Assembly (NCBI GenBank): GCA_016719615.1
Contig: JADJYQ010000001.1
Span: 153,501 to 217,500 of the forward strand
Reading direction: 5' to 3'
Source of the DNA: Saprospiraceae bacterium
GTDB taxonomy: Bacteria; Bacteroidota; Bacteroidia; Chitinophagales; Saprospiraceae
DNA length: 64,000 bases
Shown: positions 19,481 to 28,028 of the stretch, piece by piece
How the letters are laid out: each line of letters begins with the position of its first letter
Numbering within the stretch: the stretch's first letter is position 1
Notes under the pieces: model-generated
Databases searched by the model: none
What the model was told of the DNA's origin: nothing
The model's input: the letters and a program-made list of their open reading frames with translations, nothing else
Position numbers and translations under genes: made by a program

Positions 19481-20494
19481 ATGAACTCTAAAATGCGATT
19501 CGACGAAAACGATTTAAACAAAAGGGGTTTTCTGGATGTAGATCTCGATCCTGAAATGGATCTCGAATCAGAAATTCAAAAATTAAAAAAAGAAAAAAAC
19601 GCAGTCATTCTTGCACATTATTATCAGGATTCAGACATACAGGATTTGGCTGACTTTGTAGGTGATAGTTTGCAGCTTTCCCAGGAAGCGGCACGCACCA
19701 AAGCCGATATGATCGCATTTGCAGGAGTCCATTTTATGGCTGAAACGGCAAAAATTCTTTCACCTCAGAAAAAAGTCGTAGTTCCTGATCTAAAGGCAGG
19801 ATGCTCTTTATCCGATTCTTGCCCTGCACCGCTGTTTAAAAAATTTATGGAAAATTATCCCGATCACGTAGTTGTTTCTTATGTAAACTGTACTGCTGAT
19901 TTGAAAACACTAACGGATATTTGTTGTACTTCATCGAATGCAGTTCATATCATTAACGCCATCCCTCCCGAAAAGGGAATCGTCTTTGCACCGGATAAAA
20001 ATCTTGGCGCCTATCTCGAAAAGCAAACAGGAAGAAAACTGGTCAAATGGGATGGCGCCTGTATGGTGCACGAAATATTTTCCAGAGAGAAAATCACTAA
20101 ACTTAAATTACAACATCCGGAAGCGATCATAATTGCACACCCGGAATGCGAAGAAGCTGTATTGCAACTCGCAGAATATATTGGATCTACCAGCGGTTTG
20201 TTGAAGTTTGTACAAACAAATCCGGCCATGTCTTTCATCGTGGCCACAGAAAGTGGCATACTCCACCAAATGCAATTGAAATGCCCCGACAAAACTTTCA
20301 TCCCCGCGCCACCCAACAACAACTGCGCATGTAACGAATGCCCACACATGAAACGCAACACACTTAAAAAACTATACCTGTGTATGAAATATGAACAACC
20401 TGAAATCATCTTACCTGATGATGTCATCTTCAAAGCAAAAGCAAGCATCGACAAAATGCTCGAAATCTCCGCAGCTGTTGGACTGGGCGGTTGA
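19481..20494 (+). CDS. nadA: Quinolinate synthase
   Basis: Condenses iminoaspartate and dihydroxyacetone phosphate to quinolinate in NAD synthesis, using an oxygen-sensitive [4Fe-4S] cluster. Cysteines expected for the cluster occur in VVSYVNCTAD, HPECEEAV and the NACNECPHM-like segment (CACNECPHM). The AHYYQDSDIQDLADF motif near residue 45 is typical of the family. Length (337) is normal. nadB and nadC are not in the window. The gene is followed by a perfect 20-bp palindrome and repeat array II. Confidence 0.97.
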   Translation: MNSKMRFDENDLNKRGFLDVDLDPEMDLESEIQKLKKEKNAVILAHYYQDSDIQDLADFVGDSLQLSQEAARTKADMIAFAGVHFMAETAKILSPQKKVVVPDLKAGCSLSDSCPAPLFKKFMENYPDHVVVSYVNCTADLKTLTDICCTSSNAVHIINAIPPEKGIVFAPDKNLGAYLEKQTGRKLVKWDGACMVHEIFSREKITKLKLQHPEAIIIAHPECEEAVLQLAEYIGSTSGLLKFVQTNPAMSFIVATESGILHQMQLKCPDKTFIPAPPNNNCACNECPHMKRNTLKKLYLCMKYEQPEIILPDDVIFKAKASIDKMLEISAAVGLGG

Positions 20495-20540
20495 TGGTGA
20501 TGGTTGATAGATTATAGATGTTAGATGTTAGAGGTGAAAA

Positions 20541-20560
20541 ACTAACAAACGTTTGTTAGT
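20541..20560. repeat. Perfect 20-bp palindrome
   Basis: ACTAACAAACGTTTGTTAGT is fully self-complementary and lies 46 bp after the nadA stop. It belongs to the dispersed ACTAAC...GTTAGT family also seen at 11431, 25417, 26235, 30610, 34993, 39375, 44929, 49733 and 50609. Confidence 0.8.
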
Positions 20561-20640
20561 AATTTATTTCATAAAGGTACAAAACTTATAGCTTTAGGCT
20601 AAAGAATGATTCCAAAAATCAGAATACAAGCAATCGTCAG

Positions 20641-21217
20641 CCGGCTTCAGCCGGAATAAAAAGTCGGAATTAAATCCAACTCATTAAATAACGGAAACCC
20701 AAAAAAAGTTAAATTTTAGAATAGGCTATGAATAGGAATGGGTTTCAACCCATTCCATATGAGGAACAAAATGAAAATGAAATTTGTCCAATCAGAAAAG
20801 ATCAATCAAATAAATTTTAGATATCTGGAAATGTTTTATAAATGGAGAGCAATAAAACATCCATCGTCAGCCGGCTTCAGCCGGAATAAAAAGCCGGAAT
20901 CGAATCCAACTCATTAAATAACGGAAACCCAAAAAAAGTTAAATTTTAGAATAGGCTATGAATAGGAATGGGTTTCAACCCATTCCATATGAGGAACAAA
21001 ATGAAAATGAAATTTGTCCAATCAGAAAAGATCAATCAAATAAATTTTTCGATATCTGGAAATGTTTTATAAATGGAGAACAATAAAACATCCACTGTCA
21101 GCCGGCTTCAGCCGGAATAAAAAGTCGGAATTACATCCAATTCATTAAATGACGGAAACCCAAAAAAAGTTAAATTTTAGAATAGGCTATGAATAGGAAT
21201 GGGTTTCAACCCATTCC
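20641..21217. repeat. Array II of the ~116-bp two-hairpin element (3 copies)
   Basis: Copies at 20641-20756, 20871-20986 and 21102-21217, each 116 bp with the palindrome pair described for array I and a constant 94-bp offset. Here the spacers (114-115 bp) are also nearly identical, so the array is a 230-bp tandem repeat. The interior and the spacer text (GAGGAACAAAATGAAAA) are also found in array I, showing common origin. It fills the 809-bp gap 20495-21303 and stops 86 bp before the DUF6089-like gene. Confidence 0.85.
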
Positions 21218-21303
21218 GGAAATCAATTCCAACCCATTCCGCACCAAATTCGAGCCCATCTATCAAAATATTCCGGAAGAATTTACGTTACCCTCCATTG
21301 ACT

Positions 21304-22140
21304 ATGCTTAAATCATTGAAAACCATATTTTTTATTCTTTTTTTAGGAATTTTGGGAAGCCCGGTTATAGCTCAAAAAGGATATGAATTGGGTGGCTGGA
21401 TCGGAGCTGCGCATTATTTTGGCGATCTCAACAATCTTTACCGGCTCAATGAGCCCGGTCTGGCATTTGGGTTTACTGGAAGGTATAATTTTGATACCCG
21501 TCTTTCTGTAAGAATGCAGCTTAATTACCATAGAATAGCTGGAAATGATGCGAAATCAAGAAATGCTTTTGATCTCCGCAGAAACCTCAATTTTTTTTCA
21601 GATGTTTTTGAGGTAGCGCCTTGTATGGAATTTAATTTTTTCCCGCTGAAACACGGTTCCCGGGAAGAATTTGTGAGCCCTTACATGTATGCAGGCATCA
21701 GCATTTTTCACTATAATCCTAAAACGGAATACCAGGGTGAAAATGTAGCCTTGCGCGAATTGGGTACAGAAGGGCAGATTTCCGGACAAGAATACAACGA
21801 GATCGGAAGTGCATGGCTGATTGGCGGTGGTGTAAAACTGGATCTCAATGATAAATGGAGCCTCAATTTTGATCTGGGTTACCGTCTGACAGCTACAGAT
21901 TTTTTGGATGATGTCAGCGGATATTATCCCGATGATACCGAATTGCTCATCAATAGAGGACAAATTGCCGTGGACCTTTCAGATCGCTCCATACCCGTGG
22001 ATGGTTCAGCTAAAATTGGAACTCCTGGTACGCAAAGAGGTGACCATAACGAAAAAGACAAATTCCTGAGTTTTGGAGTAAACCTGATCTATTACTTTGG
22101 GAAATTGCGCTGTCCGCCTATTTCGTATCCGGACCTGTAA
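21304..22140 (+). CDS. DUF6089-like outer-membrane beta-barrel protein
   Basis: A 278-residue secreted protein with a signal peptide (cleavage after SPVIAQ). Alternating hydrophobic strands and the opening GGWIGAAHYFGDLN are typical of the Bacteroidota DUF6089 family, predicted outer-membrane beta-barrels. The C-terminus KLRCPPISYPDL is also characteristic. ATG at 21304 is chosen; the longer frame starting at 21199 (MGFNPFR) begins inside a repeat palindrome and lacks a signal peptide. Function unknown; a structural or gliding-associated role is only a guess. Confidence 0.8.
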   Translation: MLKSLKTIFFILFLGILGSPVIAQKGYELGGWIGAAHYFGDLNNLYRLNEPGLAFGFTGRYNFDTRLSVRMQLNYHRIAGNDAKSRNAFDLRRNLNFFSDVFEVAPCMEFNFFPLKHGSREEFVSPYMYAGISIFHYNPKTEYQGENVALRELGTEGQISGQEYNEIGSAWLIGGGVKLDLNDKWSLNFDLGYRLTATDFLDDVSGYYPDDTELLINRGQIAVDLSDRSIPVDGSAKIGTPGTQRGDHNEKDKFLSFGVNLIYYFGKLRCPPISYPDL

Positions 22141-22236
22141 AACGGACTTTAGATTTTTCCGAATCAAATATTTTTAACTAAGTTTTATTTTAAGTTTCAA
22201 TCGAGTTGTACAATATTTCATTCTTTGCTTCATTTT

Positions 22237-22533
22237 TTAGGGAATCCGACGGGTGATGTCCCTCGCTGAGTGGTGAATCAATAAGATGTGTACTTGATTG
22301 CTATGAATCACTTTATATACTATTCGATAATGCCCTTCAATGAGCTCTCTTATGTCTGGTCTGTTTAATTCAGGTAAAATTTTGCCTATCAAAATATTCT
22401 TTCGAAGAAGGCTTATCTTCCGTTGAATTCTTAGAACCTGAAATTTTGCATATTTCTTTGAGTCTTTTGAAATATATAAATAAATTTCCTTTAAATCTGT
22501 CTTTGCAGAATGTAACCATTTTACTTGAACCAT
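22237..22533 (-). CDS. ParE/RelE-superfamily toxin
   Basis: A 98-residue protein with the ParE-like order: an N-terminal WLHSAKTDLKEIYLYI helix, a central arginine-rich helix and the C-terminal strand pair ELIEGHYRIVYKV and VHILLIHHSAR. Toxins of this fold act on gyrase (ParE) or ribosome-bound mRNA (RelE); the target here cannot be told from sequence. It overlaps the antitoxin gene by 13 bp, the usual tight coupling of type II modules. Confidence 0.88.
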   Translation of the reverse strand: MVQVKWLHSAKTDLKEIYLYISKDSKKYAKFQVLRIQRKISLLRKNILIGKILPELNRPDIRELIEGHYRIVYKVIHSNQVHILLIHHSARDITRRIP

Positions 22534-22703
22534 TCTTCTATTTCCTTCTTTACAAGCTCTTCATCTACTACAAGTTCTGTTTCCGATTCACAAATTCTCT
22601 CTTCTAGCTTTTCAAGAAAAATAAGCCTTTCAATAAAATCTTCGAGTGAAAATTGCTCAGGTAGCAGATTCAGTTCTGCCATAATTCTATCTTTGCTTAT
22701 CAT
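22521..22703 (-). CDS. Antitoxin of the ParE-type module
   Basis: A 60-residue acidic, helical protein directly upstream of and overlapping the toxin gene. The last codons (EEWFK, stop) share bases with the toxin start. The segment SLEDFIERLIFLEKLEE resembles the toxin-neutralising helices of small antitoxins that lack an obvious DNA-binding domain. Identification rests mainly on position. Confidence 0.78.
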   Translation of the reverse strand: MISKDRIMAELNLLPEQFSLEDFIERLIFLEKLEERICESETELVVDEELVKKEIEEWFK

Positions 22704-22810
22704 GGGTAATATTTTATGTAAAAATACAAAATAGGTAGTTTGCTAGAATATCCTCATCGTTAAATTCAATAGAATGGTCGATCAATTTCAGATAACTAAG
22801 GGATAAAGTT

Positions 22811-22818
22811 TAGTTTTG
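22811..22818 (+). promoter_or_regulatory. Candidate -7 box (TAGTTTTG) for the ABC exporter
   Basis: Matches TAnnTTTG and ends 34 nt before the ATG of the ATPase gene, nearly the same spacing as at the M16 peptidase and mscL. Confidence 0.45.
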
Positions 22819-22852
22819 TCCATACTTCTTAATTTAGCCTTCATTTTCAACT

Positions 22853-23761
22853 ATGCCTGAAATACTTGAATTACAAAATGTAGTCAAAGACTACGGCGGC
22901 CTCAAAGCAGTGGACCATGTCAGTTTTGATGTGCCCCATTCATGTGTTATGGGTTTATTGGGCCCCAATGGCGCCGGTAAAACCTCACTGATCCGGATCA
23001 TTACAGGGATCACCCAGGCCGATTCCGGGACGGTCCTACTCAACGGAAAAAGCGTTTATAAAACCCTGAACCCTTCGATTGGTTATATGCCTGAGGAAAG
23101 GGGTCTATACAAAAAAATGAAAGTTGGCGAACAGCTGATTTTTTTGACAAGACTAAGGGGTCTGAGCAAAACGGATGCCGAACGCAATGTCGTTTACTGG
23201 ATGAAGAAATTTGAGATTGAATCCTGGTGGTCGAAAAAAGTAGAAGAGCTTTCGAAAGGGATGTCCCAAAAAGTACAGTTCATTGCAACAGTAAGCCACA
23301 ATCCCAAACTGATCATTCTCGACGAACCTTTTTCAGGATTGGATCCCATCAATACCAATCTCATCAAGGATGAAATCATCCGCTTAAAAAATGAAGGCGC
23401 CAGCATTTTATTTTCAACCCATCGCATGGAGCAGGTTGAAGAGATGTGCGAACACATCATCCTCATTAATAAGGGAAAAGTAGTTTTAAACGGAGAAGTT
23501 GGTGAAGTAAGAAATCGCTTTAAGGAAAATTTATTTGAGGTCAAATTACATTCAGAAATTCATTTGCCGGAACATGGATTTCAGGAAATCATTCAGGTAA
23601 ATTCTTTGCATTATCACGTAAGGCTTAAGCCCGGACAAACGGGCAATGCGATCCTGGATTTTTTCATTAGAAACGGTGCTGAAATCGCCGGATTCAACGA
23701 ATTGCTGCCAAGCTTCAATCAAATATTTATTAAAACCGTAAACGAGATCAATCATGAATAA
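22853..23761 (+). CDS. ABC transporter ATP-binding protein (NatA-like)
   Basis: A 302-residue ATPase with Walker A GPNGAGKTS, a signature-like LSKGMSQKVQ, Walker B LIILDEP and the switch His in STHRMEQ. A C-terminal DUF4162-type extension follows the ATPase core. This arrangement is usual for NatA/CcmA-like ATPases paired with a single large ABC-2 permease, and the neighbouring gene supplies it with an 8-bp overlap. Substrate unknown: Na+, drug or lipid export are all seen in the family. Confidence 0.92.
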   Translation: MPEILELQNVVKDYGGLKAVDHVSFDVPHSCVMGLLGPNGAGKTSLIRIITGITQADSGTVLLNGKSVYKTLNPSIGYMPEERGLYKKMKVGEQLIFLTRLRGLSKTDAERNVVYWMKKFEIESWWSKKVEELSKGMSQKVQFIATVSHNPKLIILDEPFSGLDPINTNLIKDEIIRLKNEGASILFSTHRMEQVEEMCEHIILINKGKVVLNGEVGEVRNRFKENLFEVKLHSEIHLPEHGFQEIIQVNSLHYHVRLKPGQTGNAILDFFIRNGAEIAGFNELLPSFNQIFIKTVNEINHE

Positions 23762-25064
23762 ACTTGGACTCATCATCAGCAGGGAATATCTCACCAAGGT
23801 TAAGAACTGGAAGTTTATTCTGACAACTTTACTTACTCCTTTGGGATTTCTCATATTTTTTATTGTGGTTGGAATTATCTTCAGTTACGAAGGAGACAAA
23901 ACTTATAAAATAACAGTCGTTAATAAAAGTAATATGGAGTTGAATCTTCCTTCGCAGGGGGAAAAATTCAATTTTGTAATGAGTTCGGAATCGATGGAGA
24001 CCCTTCGATCGAAATACGAAAAATCGGAAATGGATGGCATCTGGGTCTTACCTGAAATGGCGGGAGTGGATGTAGCGAATTATACTTCTTATTTTTATTC
24101 GAATAATCCGCTGGATATCGAAATGGAATCCAGATTAGAAAACTACCTGGAAGAAGGTATTCGCGATCACAAGATCAAATTACTTGCACTCGATAAGGGA
24201 CAACTCGATAAACTTAAAACAAAAGTCAGCATCGATCCTGAACCGATCACACCTGAAGAAAAGGACCGTTCGGCACATACTGTAAAAATAGCGACCGTGA
24301 TCGGAGGTGCGATGGGATATATTATTTTCTTTATCATCTTTTTGTACGGAGCTTCCGTTATGCGATCTGTTGCAGATGAAAAAGTAAATCGCGTCGTTGA
24401 AGTGATCATCTCTTCTGCAAAACCCGTCGAACTGATGTTGGGGAAAGTGATAGGAGTTGGACTGGTGGGTTTGACACAAATTGTAATCTGGCTTATATTA
24501 ATTCCCATTATTTATTTCCTGGGTATGCAAATTGCAGGCATCGATGTACAACAATTGCAGGAGGCCAGTCAGCCAATGACGACACAGGCTCCTATCGATC
24601 AGGATGAATTGGCAACCATCATTCGCGAAATCGCAGCCTTGAATTGGTTGAAGATCGGTGTAGTATTTATTTTATATTTTATCGGCGGTTACTTTTTATA
24701 TGCATCCATGTTTGCTGCGATTGGAGCAGCAACAGGAGATGATATCAACGATGCACAATCACTTACCATTATTGTGACCATACCGATTATCCTGGCGATT
24801 TACGTGATGTTTCAGGCGATTCGATTGCCGGAAAGCAGCCTCGCTACTTTTGCTGCCTTTTTCCCATTCTTTAGTCCGATCACGATGCCTGCATTGCTGG
24901 CCTTTGATCCGCCCTGGTGGAAAGTGTTGTCTTCACTGGTCGTATTGTTTGCATTTTGTTACTTTATGATCTGGATGGCCAGTCGTATATACAGAGTAGG
25001 CATTTTGATGTACGGGAAGAAAGCGAGTTTGAAAGAGATTGCAAAATGGATACTCAAAGCCTGA
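23754..25064 (+). CDS. ABC-2 type permease (NatB-like)
   Basis: 436 residues: one N-terminal membrane span, a large extracytoplasmic domain of about 150 residues, then five or so membrane spans. The conserved ABC-2 segment SVADEKVNRVVEVIISSAKP precedes the first span of the C-terminal bundle. It overlaps the ATPase gene and forms the exporter with it. The broken glycosyltransferase starts 29 bp after the stop and could be in the same transcript. Confidence 0.9.
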   Translation: MNKLGLIISREYLTKVKNWKFILTTLLTPLGFLIFFIVVGIIFSYEGDKTYKITVVNKSNMELNLPSQGEKFNFVMSSESMETLRSKYEKSEMDGIWVLPEMAGVDVANYTSYFYSNNPLDIEMESRLENYLEEGIRDHKIKLLALDKGQLDKLKTKVSIDPEPITPEEKDRSAHTVKIATVIGGAMGYIIFFIIFLYGASVMRSVADEKVNRVVEVIISSAKPVELMLGKVIGVGLVGLTQIVIWLILIPIIYFLGMQIAGIDVQQLQEASQPMTTQAPIDQDELATIIREIAALNWLKIGVVFILYFIGGYFLYASMFAAIGAATGDDINDAQSLTIIVTIPIILAIYVMFQAIRLPESSLATFAAFFPFFSPITMPALLAFDPPWWKVLSSLVVLFAFCYFMIWMASRIYRVGILMYGKKASLKEIAKWILKA

Positions 25065-25093
25065 TTCTTATAAAAATTGAAAATATCTGATGC

Positions 25094-26044
25094 ATGAGGA
25101 TCAGCGGGTTTAGCTTCATGCGGAATACATCCAAACTGTATTACCCATTTGTAGAATCAATTTTATCAGTATTGCCGGTGGTTGATGAATTTGTGGTCGC
25201 CCTTGGAAAAGGGGATTCCGATGACCAAACCGAAGCGCAATTGCGTGCTGTTACTTCCGATAAATTAAAAATTATTCACACTGAGTGGGATGTAGCAAGA
25301 TATCCCAGAGGCATGGTGTATGCACAACAAACAGATCTTGCGAAACAGGCTTGCACGGGTGACTGGTTGTTGTATCTGCAGTCTGATGAACTCATTCATG
25401 AGCGCTATCATGAGGTACTAACAAACGTTTGTTCGTTGTATTTGGAAGATGTAAAGACCTAGGGATTTTTATTTCGCTACAAACATTTTTGGGGCGATTA
25501 CCAGCATTTTGTGGAATCGCATGCATGGTATCCGGCGGAGATTCGTCTCATCCGAAATCTGCCTGATATACATTCATTCGGAGATGCACAATCCTTTCGA
25601 AGTTTCAAAGCCTTTGATGGATTGAATTACCGGGATAAAATCAACAGCAGGCCTTTGCGCGTGCGAAAAATCGATGCCGAAATTTACCATTACGGTTGGG
25701 TACGTCCACCCTCGATGATGCAACAAAAAACGGTGGTGATGGATGGGGCCTATCACGACGCCGATGAAGTAAAGCGAAGACACGCTCAACGGTCGTCCGA
25801 TTTCGATTATGGCAACATGAATGATTATTCCGTATTTAAAGATACACATCCACAGGTGTTAAAAGATTTTATAAACCGTTTCAACTGGAAAGATCGGTTG
25901 CATTTTGAAAAGAACTATAAGCCGGCTCGTCCATCCCTGAAACACGAAAAATTAAAATACAAAATCTTAAGCGCAATAGAGCAGCAATGCCTTGGAGGAA
26001 GGCATTTGTTTGGGTATAGGAATTGGAAGGTGGTTGGGGATTGA
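25094..26044 (+). pseudogene. Glycosyltransferase-like gene interrupted by in-frame TAG
   Basis: A family 2-like glycosyltransferase in one frame from ATG 25094 to TGA 26042-26044, interrupted by TAG at 25460-25462. The first part has the MRISGFSFMRN start, the VDEFVVALGKGDSDDQT region and the DWLLYLQSDE motif. Directly after the TAG the same frame continues with FLFRYKHFWGDYQHF, a conserved segment of this family, so only a point mutation separates the halves. Products would be 122 residues and, from an internal start, up to 177. An ACTAAC-type palindrome lies inside the coding sequence at 25417-25436. Nonsense mutation is the simplest reading; stop-codon read-through is not supported by anything else here. 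Confidence 0.8.
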
Positions 26045-26234
26045 TAAAGCTTATAAGGATAAAAGGGAAAAGCTGAAAAGGAAAAACTTTACCCGCAACC
26101 ACCTTTAAATTACTTTTGCAGAAATTCTTGACATAGTAATATCAAAATCACATTTTCTTTTGTCTATCTTTACCAGAGGTAGAATTTGCAGAATACTGAT
26201 TTGAGCCAAGAGATTACAAATCCTGTTTACCTCA

Positions 26235-26599
26235 ACTTACGAACGTTAGGCTTGTATTAAATCTGCTAATTTATCCTATCTTTCCTTTACCCTTTCAAAC
26301 TTTCACCTTTAGCCTCTCTTCATCAGAAGCAGAATTTACAGAATTAAAGAATTTACAGAATAGGACGGGTTTAACTGTAATGGTATTTTGTCATCTATTT
26401 AGCCTTTGGTCTTTAGCCTTTCCCCTTCAGCCTCTCTACCTCTGAATCAGAATTTTCTTTAAGTTGTATTAAAAATATTCCACATTTTATTTGGATTCTT
26501 GGTATTCTTGTAATATATTAGCAAAGCAAATTGCAAAGAGTGGAGGTAGTTGTTTTCTCAAAAACCTAATTTTGATTTTTTAACCTCTAATATTATTAT
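26235..26599 (+). repeat. Junction block J1 (5' cassette of tandem unit 1)
   Basis: Begins at the palindrome-like ACTTACGAACGTTAGG and runs to the start codon of gene A1. The last 260 bp or so are almost identical to the blocks before A2, A3 and the beta-helix gene. It contains short direct repeats (ACAGAATT), a pyrimidine-rich TTTAGCCTTT text and, at 26490-26493 and 26511 onward, a TTTG and a TAATATAT that may be a weak promoter. The rest of 26045-26599 shows no gene. Confidence 0.8.
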
Positions 26600-28018
26600 A
26601 TGAAAACCTTATTTAATTTTTTGAAAATGGGGGGGGGCAGAATAATATTTTGTTTGACCCTAGCTTTATTTGTGATTGAAGTGCATTCACAAACTCCGGT
26701 CTCTTTTACGGGAAATTCGCTTTTTCGAAATTATAATTTCGGAGTAAAGAATCATTGTTTTGAAATTTCTAATAGATATTCAACAACTGACCCACCTGGC
26801 GAAGCTGACGAATGTACATCAACTTGCCCATCATCTTATGGAGGTGAATTTAATGCTAGTGAAAATTTAAATGGAAATGACAATGATATTTCAGTTCATC
26901 CCTATAGTGCGAATGATTTTGATGATTATATAAATGGAGTTACTACAGCTGATGCAGCATTAATATATCTGCATGTAAACGAAGAACAATACATTACAGA
27001 TCCTTATAAGTTAGTGGCTGCAGATTGTAATGAAAATTGTGGAATAGATGCAGGTGATGCGGAGCAAATAGAAGATTTGATTGGTGAGGATATTCCTTTT
27101 ACAAGAAATAGTTGGGAGTGGTTTAATCAAAAAGAAATTATAGATAACTATGGGTCGTTTCAAAGTGATCCATATTCTTGGACTATTTCAGATCGATATT
27201 CAGGTTATATTTTTTGGTTGGATGTTTCCACTTCTACTTTAAGCTCGGGAACAACTCAGCCACAATTTTTTTATTATTTAAGTACAAAAGTAGGCGATGT
27301 ACATAATCAAAGTAACCCCAATAACTGGGTATGCGGTACATATAGTTTAAAGGGCGATGACGATCAAGAGAATAGTCTCCGGATAATTAAGGCTGATAGG
27401 TTAACCACATCACTGGCGCCTGGAACTAAATTTAAAGTTTATTTTAAGTATGAGCACGCAACTGAAAATGTATTTTATTTTCAAATGCCATTGATAATAA
27501 ATTATAATTATTTGAATATTAATAAGATAAGTACATGTCCGGATATGATTGTAAAGCACAGACCAAATGAATTAAAAAATGAATTTATTGCATATTGCAT
27601 CAATAAAAATTTAATGGACAATCAGAAAAATAATTGTAGGGGATACCTTGTAACTTTAGACATCGAAGTTTTACAGGATGTCGGAAGTCTTGATCAGGTA
27701 CTATCCATCAATGGTAAGAAAAACCTGGAGGCAGGTAATATAGATTTTTTAAATTTGAAGCCCTACATAGAAATTAAAGATATTGAACGGCCAAGTGATC
27801 CATATTACATAAACGATGGACGGATCTATTATTCTGGAGCACTTAGCCATAAAGTAGAGCTACAGTTTTTTAGTTTGTCAGGGCAATTGATAAGAAAGCT
27901 TATTGTAATGTTAAATCCGGGTTACAATGATTTTCAGGAAATAATAGGAGTTAAGACATATCAAATTGTTAGAATTATTGATCATGACAGAGCTTATACG
28001 ATAAAAGTGAATTACTGA
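26600..28018 (+). CDS. Gene A1: dockerin-like T9SS cargo protein
   Basis: 472 residues. The signal peptide (about 1-31) is encoded across a run of nine G. Residues about 108-172 resemble a type I dockerin: NGVTTADAALIYLHV, then a Ca-loop DCNENCGIDAGD and a closing RNSWEWF. A conserved SFQSDPYSWTISDRYSG segment, a cohesin/CBM-like beta-rich region and a C-terminal type A-like sorting domain follow. In other Bacteroidota such dockerin repeats occur in surface proteins, not only in cellulosomes. No cohesin partner was identified. B1 starts 11 bp downstream, so A1-B1 is probably an operon. Closest relatives are A2 and A3 in this window. Confidence 0.82.
   Translation: MKTLFNFLKMGGGRIIFCLTLALFVIEVHSQTPVSFTGNSLFRNYNFGVKNHCFEISNRYSTTDPPGEADECTSTCPSSYGGEFNASENLNGNDNDISVHPYSANDFDDYINGVTTADAALIYLHVNEEQYITDPYKLVAADCNENCGIDAGDAEQIEDLIGEDIPFTRNSWEWFNQKEIIDNYGSFQSDPYSWTISDRYSGYIFWLDVSTSTLSSGTTQPQFFYYLSTKVGDVHNQSNPNNWVCGTYSLKGDDDQENSLRIIKADRLTTSLAPGTKFKVYFKYEHATENVFYFQMPLIINYNYLNINKISTCPDMIVKHRPNELKNEFIAYCINKNLMDNQKNNCRGYLVTLDIEVLQDVGSLDQVLSINGKKNLEAGNIDFLNLKPYIEIKDIERPSDPYYINDGRIYYSGALSHKVELQFFSLSGQLIRKLIVMLNPGYNDFQEIIGVKTYQIVRIIDHDRAYTIKVNY
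26629..26637 (+). repeat. Poly-G tract (G9) in signal peptide of A1
   Basis: Nine G, encoding Met-Gly-Gly-Gly with the gene in frame. Same position relative to the start as the tracts in A2, A3 and the beta-helix gene. Confidence 0.9.
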
Positions 28019-28028
28019 TATTTGTTGT

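Noticed and set aside
15361..21217. CRISPR array as explanation of the regular repeats
   Set aside because: The 116-bp units with two different palindromes and homologous spacers do not fit CRISPR repeats of 24-40 bp with unique spacers, and no cas gene is present.
25460..25462. TAG read as an amino acid (recoding)
   Set aside because: Many other genes here end in TAG or lack TAG inside, and no recoding signal or special tRNA is visible.
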